The position numbers were made by a program, and so were the translations under genes. Under the pieces are notes generated by a model, which ran no database searches, was not told where the DNA came from, and worked only from the letters and a program-made list of their open reading frames with translations. DNA of 64,000 nt from Streptomyces sp. YIM 121038 (lineage in GTDB: Bacteria > Actinomycetota > Actinomycetes > Streptomycetales > Streptomycetaceae): assembly GCF_006088715.1 (NCBI RefSeq), contig NZ_CP030771.1, forward strand, positions 6,157,501-6,221,500, read 5' to 3'. This document shows positions 16,683 to 25,349 of this stretch, one piece after another. Position 1 is the stretch's first letter, and every line of letters starts with the position of its first letter.

Positions 16683-18305
16683 ATGCGTGGAGCCACGCAC
16701 GCCAAGTGGGCCGCTTGTGCGGCGGCGGTCGCGCTCGCGGCGACAGCCTGTGGTGGTGGGAGCGGCGGCGGCGACGGCTCCGGGGTCGTGGGCTCCTCCT
16801 GGGGCGACCCGCAGAACCCGCTGGAGCCCGCCAACACCAACGAGGTGCAGGGCGGCAAGGTCCTCGACATGATCTTCCGGGGCCTCAAGCGGTACGACCC
16901 GAAGACCGGCGAGGCCAAGGACATGGTCGCGGAGTCCATCGAGACGAAGGACTCGCAGACCTACACCGTCAAGGTCAAGGACGGGTGGAAGTTCAGCAAC
17001 GGCGAGGCCGTCACCTCGAAGTCGTTCGTGGACGCCTGGAACTACGGGGCGCACCTCAAGAACAACCAGAAGGGTGCCTACTTCTTCGGCTACATCGAGG
17101 GCTACGACAAGGTCCACCCGGAGAAGGGCGACCCGAGCGCGGACACCCTGTCGGGCCTGAAGGTCGTCGACGCGCGGACCTTCACCGTCAAGCTCTCGCA
17201 GAAGTTCTCCACCTGGCCCGAGACCCTCGGCTACCCGGCCTTCGCGCCCCTGCCCAAGGCCTTCTTCGACGACCGCGCGGCCTGGCTCGCCAAGCCCGTC
17301 GGCAACGGCCCGTACAGCATCAAGTCGTACCAGAAGGGCTCCAAGATGGAGCTCAGGAAGTGGGACGGCTACAGCGGCGACGACAAGGCGCAGAACGGCG
17401 GCGTGGACCTCAAGGTCTACACCGACAACAGCATCGCCTACAACGACCTGATGGCCGGGAACCTCGACCTCGTCGACGACGTGCCGGCCGCGCAGCTCAG
17501 GAACGTGAAGAACGACCTCGGCGACCGCTACATCAACACCCCCGCCGGCATCATCCAGACCCTGTCCTTCCCGTTCTACGACAGCAAGTGGACCCGGCCC
17601 GGGATGGAGAAGGTCCGCAAGGGCCTGTCCATGGCCATCAACCGGCAGCAGATCACCGAAACGATCTTCCAGAAGACGCGGACGCCCGCCAAGGACTGGA
17701 CCTCGCCCGTGCTCGGCGAGGACGGCGGCTACAGCAAGAGCCTGTGCGGCGACGCCTGCGACTACGACGCCGCGCAGGCCAAGAAGCTCGTCCAGGAGGG
17801 CGGCGGCATCCCCGGCGGCACCCTGAAGATCTCGTACAACGCGGACACCGGCTCCCACAAGGAGTGGGTGGACGCCGTGTGCAACTCCATCAACAAGGCC
17901 CTGGGCAACAACAGGTCCTGCGTCGGCAACTCCATCGGCACCTTCGCCGACTTCCGCAGCCAGGCCTCGCAGCAGAAGCTCGACGGCGCCTGGCGCGCGG
18001 GCTGGCAGATGGACTACCCGCTGATCCAGAACTTCCTCCAGCCGGTGTACTACACCGATGCCCCGTCCAACGACGGCAAGTACAACAGCAAGGAGTTCGA
18101 CGCACTCGTCGACAAGGCCAACGCCGAGACCGACACCGGCAAGGCCGTCTCCACCTTCCAGGACGCGGAGAAGGTGCTCGCCAAGGACATGGCGGCGATC
18201 CCGCTCTGGTACCAGAACGGCAGCGCCGGCTACTCGGACCGGGTCTCGGACGTGTCGCTGAACCAGTTCAGCGTGCCCGTGTACGCGGAGATCAAGGTCA
18301 ACTGA
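16683..18305 (+). CDS. Oligopeptide-binding lipoprotein, BldKB-like paralogue (operon 2)
   Basis: A 540-aa family-5 binding protein, paralogous to the one at 10625. The signal peptide MRGATHAKWAAC and lipobox ATAC again put the lipidated Cys at residue 23. Shared blocks are QNPLEPANTNEVQGG, WKFSNGEAVTSKSFVDAWN, KPVGNGPYSIKSYQKGS and IPLWYQNGSAGYSDR. Differences are concentrated in the middle and C-terminal third, which line the ligand cleft, so the two systems may take different peptides. It begins at ATG 16683 behind GAGGAGG and is followed by a hairpin, exactly as in operon 1. Confidence 0.92.
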   Translation: MRGATHAKWAACAAAVALAATACGGGSGGGDGSGVVGSSWGDPQNPLEPANTNEVQGGKVLDMIFRGLKRYDPKTGEAKDMVAESIETKDSQTYTVKVKDGWKFSNGEAVTSKSFVDAWNYGAHLKNNQKGAYFFGYIEGYDKVHPEKGDPSADTLSGLKVVDARTFTVKLSQKFSTWPETLGYPAFAPLPKAFFDDRAAWLAKPVGNGPYSIKSYQKGSKMELRKWDGYSGDDKAQNGGVDLKVYTDNSIAYNDLMAGNLDLVDDVPAAQLRNVKNDLGDRYINTPAGIIQTLSFPFYDSKWTRPGMEKVRKGLSMAINRQQITETIFQKTRTPAKDWTSPVLGEDGGYSKSLCGDACDYDAAQAKKLVQEGGGIPGGTLKISYNADTGSHKEWVDAVCNSINKALGNNRSCVGNSIGTFADFRSQASQQKLDGAWRAGWQMDYPLIQNFLQPVYYTDAPSNDGKYNSKEFDALVDKANAETDTGKAVSTFQDAEKVLAKDMAAIPLWYQNGSAGYSDRVSDVSLNQFSVPVYAEIKVN

Positions 18306-18313
18306 GCCGCGCG

Positions 18314-18353
18314 GAGCGGCCGTCCGGTCCCCAGGACACCGGGGCGGCCGCTC
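18314..18353 (+). terminator. Intra-operon hairpin after the second binding-protein gene
   Basis: GAGCGGCCG pairs with CGGCCGCTC, with extra pairing inside (CCGGT/ACCGG). It lies 8 bases after the stop and 22 bases before the permease. Same position as the hairpin of operon 1 but different sequence. Confidence 0.75.
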
Positions 18354-18375
18354 CCCCTACCCCCGGAGCCAGCCC

Positions 18376-19299
18376 ATGGGGCGATATGTGATCCGGCGCC
18401 TGCTGCAGATGATCCCGGTCTTCTTCGGCGCCACCCTGCTGATCTTCCTGATGGTGAACGTGATGGGCGACCCCATCGCGGGCCTGTGCGGCGACCGCAA
18501 GTGCGACCCCGCGACGGCCGCCCAGCTGAAGAAGGAGTTCGGCCTCGATAAGCCCGTCTGGCAGCAGTACGTGACCTACATGGGCAACGTCTTCACCGGC
18601 GACTTCGGGACGGCCTTCAACGGGCAGAAGGTCACCGAGCTGATGGGGACCGCGTTCCCCGTCACCGTCCGGCTCACGCTCGTCGCCATCGTCTTCGAGA
18701 TCGTCATCGGCATCAGCCTGGGCGTGCTGACCGGGCTGCGGCGCGGCAGGCCCATCGACACCACGGTGCTGATCCTCACCCTGGTCGTCATCTCGGTGCC
18801 GACGTTCGTCACCGGTCTGCTGCTCCAGCTGCTGCTCGGCGTGGAGTGGGGCGTCATCAAGCCGTCGGTGTCGTCCGAGGCGACCGTGGACGAGCTGATC
18901 GTGCCGGGGCTCGTGCTCGCCTCCGTCTCGCTCGCCTACGTCACCCGGCTCACCCGGACGTCCATCGCCGAGAACCGCCGCGCCGACTACGTCCGCACCG
19001 CCGTCGCCAAGGGCCTGCCCCGGCGCCGCGTCGTCCTGCGGCACCTGCTGCGCAACTCCCTCATCCCCGTCGTCACGTTCATCGGCACCGACGTGGGCGC
19101 GCTCATGGGCGGCGCGATCGTCACCGAGCGCATCTTCAACATCCACGGCGTCGGCTTCCAGCTCTACCAGGGCATCCTGCGGCAGAGCACCCAGACCGTC
19201 GTCGGCTTCGTGACCGTGCTCGTCCTCGTCTTCCTGGCCGCCAACCTCATCGTCGACCTCCTGTACGCCGTACTCGACCCGAGGATCCGCTATGCCTGA
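18376..19299 (+). CDS. Oligopeptide ABC transporter permease, OppB type (operon 2)
   Basis: A 307-aa permease with six helices, opening MGRYVIRRLLQMIPVFFGAT. It differs from the operon 1 copy in having a short Cys-containing periplasmic segment (GLCGDRKCDP) near residue 38, which may form a disulfide. The ATPase-docking loop is YVRTAVAKGLPRRRVVLRHL. The C-terminus is LLYAVLDPRIRYA. The ribosome site is weak (GGAGCC), so translation may depend on the preceding gene. It overlaps the next permease by eight bases. Confidence 0.93.
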   Translation: MGRYVIRRLLQMIPVFFGATLLIFLMVNVMGDPIAGLCGDRKCDPATAAQLKKEFGLDKPVWQQYVTYMGNVFTGDFGTAFNGQKVTELMGTAFPVTVRLTLVAIVFEIVIGISLGVLTGLRRGRPIDTTVLILTLVVISVPTFVTGLLLQLLLGVEWGVIKPSVSSEATVDELIVPGLVLASVSLAYVTRLTRTSIAENRRADYVRTAVAKGLPRRRVVLRHLLRNSLIPVVTFIGTDVGALMGGAIVTERIFNIHGVGFQLYQGILRQSTQTVVGFVTVLVLVFLAANLIVDLLYAVLDPRIRYA

Positions 19300-20257
19300 A
19301 CCCCAGGAGCACGAAGGCGCCATTGCGGGGACCGGCGCCGGCGGCGCGATGGACCTCGCCGCCAGCGAGGCGACGACGCTCACGCCCGGCGGCCCGGGCG
19401 GGCCCACCGCGCCCGTGCGCAGCCTGTGGTCCGACGCCTGGCACGACCTGCGCCGCAACCCCGTCTTCATCGTCTCGGGCCTGATCATCCTCTTCCTCGT
19501 CTTCATCTCCCTGTGGCCCTCCGCGATCGCCTCCGGCGACCCACTGGACTGCGATCTGGCCAACGCCCAGAAGAGCTCGTCGCCGGGACACCCCTTCGGC
19601 TTCGACGGCCAGGGCTGCGACGTCTACACCAGGACCGTCTACGGGGCCCGCGCCTCGGTCACCGTCGGCGTGTGCGCCACCCTCGGCGTGGCGTTCCTCG
19701 GCAGCGTGCTCGGCGGGCTCGCCGGGTTCTTCGGCGGCGCCTGGGACGCGGTCCTCTCCCGCATCACCGACATCTTCTTCGCCATCCCGGTGGTGCTCGG
19801 CGGTCTCGTGCTGCTGTCCGTGGTCACCTCCAGCACCGTCTGGCCCGTCATCGGCTTCATGGTGCTGCTCGGCTGGCCGCAGATCTCCCGCATCGCCCGC
19901 GGCTCGGTGATCACCGCCAAGCAGAACGACTACGTCCAGGCGGCCCGCGCGCTCGGCGCCTCCAACAGCCGGATGCTGCTGCGCCACATCGCGCCCAACG
20001 CGGTCGCGCCGGTCATCGTCGTCGCCACCATCGCCCTCGGTACGTACATCGCCCTGGAGGCCACGCTCTCGTACCTGGGCGTCGGGCTGAAGCCGCCGAC
20101 GGTCAGCTGGGGCATCGACATCTCGGCGGCGTCCGCCTACGTCCGCAACGCCCCGCACATGCTGCTGTGGCCCGCCGGGGCCCTCGCCGTCACCGTGCTC
20201 GCGTTCATCATGCTCGGCGACGCGGTGCGCGACGCCCTCGACCCGAAGCTGAGGTAG
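19292..20257 (+). CDS. Oligopeptide ABC transporter permease, OppC type (operon 2)
   Basis: A 321-aa partner permease. A Gly/Ala/Thr-rich N-terminal tail precedes AWHDLRRNPVFIVSGLIILF. The periplasmic region FGFDGQGCDVYTRTVYGAR has Cys where the operon 1 copy has Arg-Ser. A second Cys lies nearby (DPLDCDLAN), so a disulfide is possible. The docking loop is DYVQAARALGASNSRMLLRH and the end AVRDALDPKLR. Its start lies eight bases inside the upstream gene. Confidence 0.93.
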   Translation: MPEPQEHEGAIAGTGAGGAMDLAASEATTLTPGGPGGPTAPVRSLWSDAWHDLRRNPVFIVSGLIILFLVFISLWPSAIASGDPLDCDLANAQKSSSPGHPFGFDGQGCDVYTRTVYGARASVTVGVCATLGVAFLGSVLGGLAGFFGGAWDAVLSRITDIFFAIPVVLGGLVLLSVVTSSTVWPVIGFMVLLGWPQISRIARGSVITAKQNDYVQAARALGASNSRMLLRHIAPNAVAPVIVVATIALGTYIALEATLSYLGVGLKPPTVSWGIDISAASAYVRNAPHMLLWPAGALAVTVLAFIMLGDAVRDALDPKLR

Positions 20258-20262
20258 GCGCC

Positions 20263-21315
20263 ATGGCACCCACGGCACCCCCGGAGTCCGCAGCGGCCGC
20301 GGCGGCGGCCCCGGCCCCACCGGCCAAGCTGCTCGAAGTGCGCGACCTGCACGTGGAGTTCCGCACCCGCGAGGGCGTGGCCAAGGCCGTCAACGGCGTC
20401 GACTACGCCGTCGCGGCGGGCGAGACGCTCGCCGTGCTCGGCGAGTCGGGCTCGGGCAAGTCCGTCACCGCGCAGGCCATCATGGGCATCCTCGACGTGC
20501 CGCCCGGCCGCATCAGCGGCGGCGAGATCCTCTTCCAGGGCCGGGACCTGCTGAAGCTCAAGGAGGACGAGCGGCGCAAGGTGCGCGGCGCGGGCATGGC
20601 GATGATCTTCCAGGACGCGCTCAGCTCCCTGAACCCCGTGCTCAGCGTCGGCGACCAGCTCGGCGAGATGTTCGTCGTCCACCGGGGCATGTCCCGCAAG
20701 GACGCCCGCGCCAAGGCCGTCGAGCTGATGGACCGCGTGCGCATCCCCGCCGCCAGGGAGCGCGTCGGGCAGTATCCGCACCAGTTCAGCGGCGGCATGC
20801 GCCAGCGCATCATGATCGCCATGGCGATGGCCCTCGAACCGGCCCTGATCATCGCGGACGAGCCGACGACCGCGCTCGACGTCACGGTCCAGGCCCAGGT
20901 GATGGACCTCCTAGCGGAGCTCCAGCGCGAGCTGAACATGGGCCTGATCCTCATCACCCACGACCTGGGCGTGGTCGCCGACGTCGCCGACACCATCGCC
21001 GTCATGTACGCGGGCCGCATCGTGGAGAAGGCCCCCGTCCACGAGATCTACCAGGCGCCCGCGCACCCCTACACGCGCGGCCTCCTCGACTCGATCCCGC
21101 GCCTCGACCAGAAGGGCCAGGACCTCTACGCCATCAAGGGCCTGCCGCCCAACCTCACGAACATCCCGCCCGGCTGCGCCTTCAACCCGCGCTGCCCCAT
21201 GGCCCAGGACGTGTGCCGCACCGACGAACCGCCGCTCGCCCCGGTCACGTACGAGGGCCTCGCGGGGGAGCGGCGCAGCGCCTGCCACTTCTGGAAGGAG
21301 TGCCTCCGTGGCTGA
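20263..21315 (+). CDS. Oligopeptide ABC transporter ATPase, OppD type (operon 2)
   Basis: A 350-aa ATPase. An Ala/Pro-rich leader of about 25 residues precedes [20 protein letters not shown]. Walker A GESGSGKS, signature FSGGMRQR, Walker [13 protein letters not shown] and the Cys motif [17 protein letters not shown] are intact. It starts at ATG 20263, five bases after the preceding stop. It is strongly similar to the 14233 gene, as expected for an operon duplication. Confidence 0.94.
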   Translation: MAPTAPPESAAAAAAAPAPPAKLLEVRDLHVEFRTREGVAKAVNGVDYAVAAGETLAVLGESGSGKSVTAQAIMGILDVPPGRISGGEILFQGRDLLKLKEDERRKVRGAGMAMIFQDALSSLNPVLSVGDQLGEMFVVHRGMSRKDARAKAVELMDRVRIPAARERVGQYPHQFSGGMRQRIMIAMAMALEPALIIADEPTTALDVTVQAQVMDLLAELQRELNMGLILITHDLGVVADVADTIAVMYAGRIVEKAPVHEIYQAPAHPYTRGLLDSIPRLDQKGQDLYAIKGLPPNLTNIPPGCAFNPRCPMAQDVCRTDEPPLAPVTYEGLAGERRSACHFWKECLRG

Positions 21316-22330
21316 GCCCATTCTGGAAGTGCGCGGACTCGTCAAGCACTACCCGCTCACCCGGGGGATCGTGCTGAAGAAGCAGGTCGGCGCCGTCAAG
21401 GCCGTCGACGGCGTGGACTTCGACCTGCGGCGCGGCGAAACCCTCGGCATCGTGGGGGAGTCCGGCTGCGGGAAGTCCACCGTCGCCAAGATGCTCGTCA
21501 ACCTGGAGCGGCCCACGGCGGGGGAGATCCGCTTCAAGGGCGAGGACATCGCCGGGCTCTCGGGCCGGGCCCTGAAGGCCGTCCGCCGGAACATCCAGAT
21601 GGTGTTCCAGGACCCCTACACGTCCCTGAACCCCCGCATGACCGTCGGCGACATCATCGGCGAGCCCTACGAGATCCATCCCGAGGTCGCGCCGAAGGGC
21701 TCGCGCCGCAAGAAGGTCCAGGACCTCCTCGACGTGGTCGGGCTCAACCCCGAGTACATCAACCGCTACCCGCACCAGTTCTCCGGCGGACAGCGCCAGC
21801 GCATCGGCATCGCGCGCGGGCTCGCCCTGCGCCCGGAGGTCATCGTCGCCGACGAGCCCGTCTCCGCGCTCGACGTCTCCGTGCAGGCGCAGGTCGTGAA
21901 CCTCCTGGAGCGGCTGCAGAGCGAGTTCGAGCTCTCCTACGTCTTCATCGCCCACGACCTGTCGATCGTGCGGCACATCTCCGACCGGGTCGGGGTCATG
22001 TACCTGGGGCGGATCGTCGAGGTCGGCACGGACGCGGAGATCTACGAGCATCCGACGCACCCCTATACGCAGGCGCTGCTCTCCGCCGTGCCCGTGCCGG
22101 ATCCGCGGGCCCGGGAGCACCGCGAGCGCGTCATCCTCAGCGGGGACGTGCCCTCGCCCGCGAACCCGCCCTCGGGGTGCCGGTTCCGCACGCGCTGCTG
22201 GAAGGCCCAGGAGCGCTGCGCCCTCGAGGTCCCGGCCCTCGCCGTCCCCGCGGAGTTCCGCCTGGCCACGGGGCCGGCCGCGCATGACTCGGCCTGCCAC
22301 TTCGCGGAGGAGAAACACGTGGTGCCGTAG
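21308..22330 (+). CDS. Oligopeptide ABC transporter ATPase, OppF type (operon 2)
   Basis: A 340-aa ATPase beginning at GTG 21308 ([20 protein letters not shown]), inside the preceding gene by eight bases. Walker [10 protein letters not shown], signature SGGQRQRIG, Walker [13 protein letters not shown] and the C-terminal [17 protein letters not shown] are all present. It lacks the acidic N-terminal tail of the operon 1 paralogue. Final gene of operon 2, followed by a large palindromic element. Confidence 0.94.
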   Translation: MAEPILEVRGLVKHYPLTRGIVLKKQVGAVKAVDGVDFDLRRGETLGIVGESGCGKSTVAKMLVNLERPTAGEIRFKGEDIAGLSGRALKAVRRNIQMVFQDPYTSLNPRMTVGDIIGEPYEIHPEVAPKGSRRKKVQDLLDVVGLNPEYINRYPHQFSGGQRQRIGIARGLALRPEVIVADEPVSALDVSVQAQVVNLLERLQSEFELSYVFIAHDLSIVRHISDRVGVMYLGRIVEVGTDAEIYEHPTHPYTQALLSAVPVPDPRAREHRERVILSGDVPSPANPPSGCRFRTRCWKAQERCALEVPALAVPAEFRLATGPAAHDSACHFAEEKHVVP

Positions 22331-22367
22331 CCCTCGCGGGGCGCCCCGGGCCCGCCCCTTCCCGAAC

Positions 22368-22493
22368 AAGGGGGCTCCGCCCCCTTGGACCCCCGTATCG
22401 GCGCTTCGCGCCTCGTCCTCAAACGCCGGACGGGCTGGAAATCCAGCCCCTCCGGCGTTTGAGGAGCGGGGGTCTGGGGGCGGAGCCCCCAGG
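22368..22493. repeat. Cloverleaf-like palindromic element, probable terminator between convergent genes
   Basis: Three stems are nested. The first is AAGGGGGC-TCC-GCCCCCTT (22368-22386). The centre has 22-bp arms with one mismatch and a 2-base gap (22418-22463). The third is CTGGGGGC-GGA-GCCCCCAG (22474-22492). The outer stems are also complementary to each other (ACCCCC near 22388, GGGGGT near 22468). Similar sequences occur in many Streptomyces gaps. It lies between the end of operon 2 and the end of the S9 peptidase gene, so it can serve both. Confidence 0.85.
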
Positions 22494-22640
22494 GGGCGCT
22501 ACCCGCGAGGTCGGTAACAGGGCGGCAACCTGGGCGACCCCAGGAGGTAAAGAGAGCGCGCCAGCCTGGTGGCGTACGGCCGTGCGGGTGCCGTTGGACC
22601 GGCCGGGGCATGCCATGTGGCCCCGGCCGGTCGTCACGGC

Positions 22641-24881
22641 CTACAGGCCGAGGGAGCGCTTCAGGAAGTCGACCTGGAACAGCAGGAGGTTCTCCGCGAC
22701 CTGCTCCTGGGGCGTCATGTGCGTGACCCCGGAGAGGGGCAGCACCTCGTGCGGACGCCCGGCGGCGAGCAGCGCGGAGGACAGCCGCAGGGAGTGCGCG
22801 ACGACCACGTTGTCGTCGGCGAGGCCGTGGATGACCAGGAGCGGCCGGTGCGGCTCGGCGGGGTCGACGAGCCCGTCGTCGGCGACGAGGGAGCTGGTGC
22901 GGTAGGCCTCGGGCGAGGTGCCCGGGTCGCCGAGGTAGCGCTCCTGGTAGTGCGTGTCGTACAGGCGCAGATCCGTCACCGGCGCCCCGGCCACCGCCGC
23001 GTGGAAGACGTCGGGGCGGCGCAGGACCGCCATCGCCGAGAGGTAGCCGCCGAAGGACCAGCCGCGGATGGCGACGCGGTCCAGGTCGAGCGGGAAGCGC
23101 TCGGCGAGGGCGTGCAGGGCCTCCACCTGGTCGTCGAGGGTGCGGGTCAGATCGCCCTTGACGGCCTTCTCCCAGGCGGGCGAGCGCCCCGGCGTACCGC
23201 GCCCGTCGGCGACGACGACCGCGAAGCCCTGGTCGGCGAACCACTGCGAGGTCAGGAACATGTTCCGGGAGCTGAGCACCCGCTGGGCGTGCGGGCCGCC
23301 GTACGGATCCATGAGGACGGGAAGCCGTACTCCGGAGGAGGGGTCGTACCCCGTCGGAAGCAGGACGGCGCACGGAATCCTCTGTGCGCCCCCTTCGGTG
23401 AGCGTCACGCGCGGGGTGAGCCCCGGCTGCTGCGCGTGCGAGACGACGGTGGCCACCTGCTTGCCGTCGCGCAGGACGCGGACCCGTGAGCCGGCGTGGT
23501 CGAGCGTGGCCGAAACCAGCACGGTGACGTCGCCCGCCCGCACCGCCGAGTGCACCCCGGGCTCCTGGGAGACCCGCTCCACGCCGAGCTCGTTGACGCG
23601 GTAGACGTGCACCTCGCCGAGGGCCGGGTCGGTGGCCGCCTCACCCGCGGACGCCGAGACCAGGACCGATTCGTCGGTCACGTCGAGCACGGCGCGGACG
23701 TGCAGCTGCGGCCCCGTCAACGGCCGTTCGCCGACCGCGAGGACGCGCGCGCCGCCCTCGTCCGCGATCCGCACGAGCTGCCCGCTGGGCGACCAGCAGG
23801 GCACCCCGGGGAACAGTTCGAGCCAGTCGTCGTCCTCGTCGGCGTGCACCATCCGCGTCGTCCCGGTGCCGGGGTCCACGGCCAGGTACAGCGCGCTGCG
23901 CTGGTCGCGGGCCTGCACCAGGAGCAGCGGCGCACCGCTCGCCGACCAGTGCACACGGGCCAGGTACGGATAGCGCTCGCGGTCCCAGACGACCTCCGTA
24001 CGGGTGCCGTCGAGGCCGATCACGAAGAGCCGCACCTCAGCGTTGGGCGTGCCCGCCGCGGGGTACGCGACCTGCTCCGGCTCCCGCTCCGGGTGCGCGG
24101 GGTCGGCGATCCACCAGCGCCGCACCGGGGTGTCGTCGACCCGCGCGACCAGGAGCCGGTCCGACTCCGGCGACCACCAGAAGCCCCGGAAGCGCTGCAT
24201 CTCCTCGGCCGCGATGAACTCCGCGAGCCCGTACGTCACCGTGCCCGCCCCGTCGCCGTCGGGCTCCGCGAGGGCCCGGTCCGCGCCGCCGTCGGCAGCC
24301 GTGACGCGCAGCGCGCCCCCGGCGACGTACGCGATGTGCCGCCCGTCCGGCGACGGGCGCGGGTCGATCACCGGGGCGGGCACGGACAGCTCGCGCGCGG
24401 TGCCCGCGCGCAGCTCCGCGGCGAAGAGGCGGCCCGAGAGGGCGAACGCCGCCAGCTCCGCCGCCGCGTCGGTGGCGTACCCGACGATCCCGGCGCCGCC
24501 CTCGCGGCTGCGCTCCCGGCGCGCCCGCTCGGCCGCGGAGAGCTGCTCGGCGGACCCGCCGAGCAGCGCCTGCGGGTCGGCGGCGACGCGCTCCACGGGG
24601 GACCCGTCCGCGGCGAGGTCGAGGACCCACAGCTGGTTCGCGCGGTCCGTGCCGGACGCGGAGCGGAGGAAGACGACGCGGGAGCCGTCGGGCGCGACGG
24701 TGAACGCGCGCGGCGTCCCGAGGGAGAAGCGCTGCGTACGGGCGTGCAGGCGCGGGAAGGACGGCTGCCGCGCCGCGGTGTCGGAGGGGTCCGTGCGGTC
24801 CGGCGCCGCCGCGCCGGGCGGCGTACCGGCCTGCTCGGGCGTCTCGGAATTCTCGGCGGTCTCGGGGTTCTGGATGGTCAT
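22641..24881 (-). CDS. S9 family prolyl oligopeptidase / DPP-IV-like peptidase
   Basis: A 746-aa serine peptidase with an N-terminal beta-propeller (about 50-480, DPPIV_N type) and a C-terminal alpha/beta-hydrolase (about 500-746). The nucleophile is Ser609 in RGWSFGGYLSAM, the acid is Asp689 or Asp690 in HGLADDNVV, and the base is His721 in GVTHMTP. The propeller has the EEMQRFRGFWWSPES region that in DPP-IV relatives binds the substrate amino end. No signal peptide is seen, so it is likely cytoplasmic and may trim imported peptides, which would suit its position next to two oligopeptide importers. TAGGCT lies six bases before ATG 24881, suggesting a leaderless transcript. Confidence 0.93.
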   Translation of the reverse strand: MTIQNPETAENSETPEQAGTPPGAAAPDRTDPSDTAARQPSFPRLHARTQRFSLGTPRAFTVAPDGSRVVFLRSASGTDRANQLWVLDLAADGSPVERVAADPQALLGGSAEQLSAAERARRERSREGGAGIVGYATDAAAELAAFALSGRLFAAELRAGTARELSVPAPVIDPRPSPDGRHIAYVAGGALRVTAADGGADRALAEPDGDGAGTVTYGLAEFIAAEEMQRFRGFWWSPESDRLLVARVDDTPVRRWWIADPAHPEREPEQVAYPAAGTPNAEVRLFVIGLDGTRTEVVWDRERYPYLARVHWSASGAPLLLVQARDQRSALYLAVDPGTGTTRMVHADEDDDWLELFPGVPCWSPSGQLVRIADEGGARVLAVGERPLTGPQLHVRAVLDVTDESVLVSASAGEAATDPALGEVHVYRVNELGVERVSQEPGVHSAVRAGDVTVLVSATLDHAGSRVRVLRDGKQVATVVSHAQQPGLTPRVTLTEGGAQRIPCAVLLPTGYDPSSGVRLPVLMDPYGGPHAQRVLSSRNMFLTSQWFADQGFAVVVADGRGTPGRSPAWEKAVKGDLTRTLDDQVEALHALAERFPLDLDRVAIRGWSFGGYLSAMAVLRRPDVFHAAVAGAPVTDLRLYDTHYQERYLGDPGTSPEAYRTSSLVADDGLVDPAEPHRPLLVIHGLADDNVVVAHSLRLSSALLAAGRPHEVLPLSGVTHMTPQEQVAENLLLFQVDFLKRSLGL

Positions 24882-24887
24882 CCCCCG

Positions 24888-24959
24888 AGCCTAAGTGTGA
24901 TGCGCCCCCCGTGTTTCGGTGCTCCGACTCATGTGATTCCACGGATAGTTATGATCCGT
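24888..24959. promoter_or_regulatory. Divergent promoter region with a small dyad
   Basis: On the minus strand TAGGCT (24888-24893) is a -10 candidate six bases from the peptidase ATG. ACGGAT and ATCCGT (24941-24946, 24954-24959) form a perfect 6-bp dyad around AGTTATG, containing TATGAT, a possible plus-strand -10. Confidence 0.45.
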
Positions 24960-25050
24960 AGCGCGTGGTGGGTAGGACCTTGCTGGCACGGGTGGAGGAC
25001 TCCGCCGGCGAGGCAGGGGTGAGGCTCGGGGAAGTGGGAGGTGAACCGGC

Positions 25051-25245
25051 GTGGTGCTGTCGGTCTCGGTGGTGCTGTTGCTGGCCATCATCGTGGTCAT
25101 GTTGGTGCGGAAGCAGGGGCTCAAGACGATCCACGCGATCGTCTGCGTCCTGCTCGGGTTCTACCTGGCCAGTTCGTCCGTGGCGCCAACCATCGACGAG
25201 CTGTCGACGAACCTGGCGGGCGTGCTCGAGGACATCGACCCGTAA
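25051..25245 (+). CDS. 64-aa membrane peptide of unknown function
   Basis: The GTG start at 25051 has a strong GGGAGGTGA ribosome site. Two hydrophobic helices are visible: residues 2-19 (VLSVSVVLLLAIIVVMLV) and 27-46 (HAIVCVLLGFYLASSSVAPT), joined by a basic RKQGLK turn. They are followed by an acidic amphipathic tail (IDELSTNLAGVLEDIDP). It is isolated between the divergent peptidase gene and mshB. The third-position GC bias and clean start support a real gene. I do not recognise a function. Confidence 0.75.
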   Translation: MVLSVSVVLLLAIIVVMLVRKQGLKTIHAIVCVLLGFYLASSSVAPTIDELSTNLAGVLEDIDP

Positions 25246-25337
25246 AGACGCGTCACCGCCGCCCCTGTCGCACCGGTCCCACCGGCGCGGCAGGGGCGGA
25301 CGTGCGGCATGCGCGCCGGGCGGGTGCGCCGGGCTCG

Positions 25338-25343
25338 TAGGCT
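25338..25343 (+). promoter_or_regulatory. -10 element for a leaderless mshB transcript
   Basis: TAGGCT is followed by exactly six bases and the mshB ATG, with no Shine-Dalgarno. Transcription would start at or next to the start codon. Confidence 0.5.
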
Positions 25344-25349
25344 GTTCCC

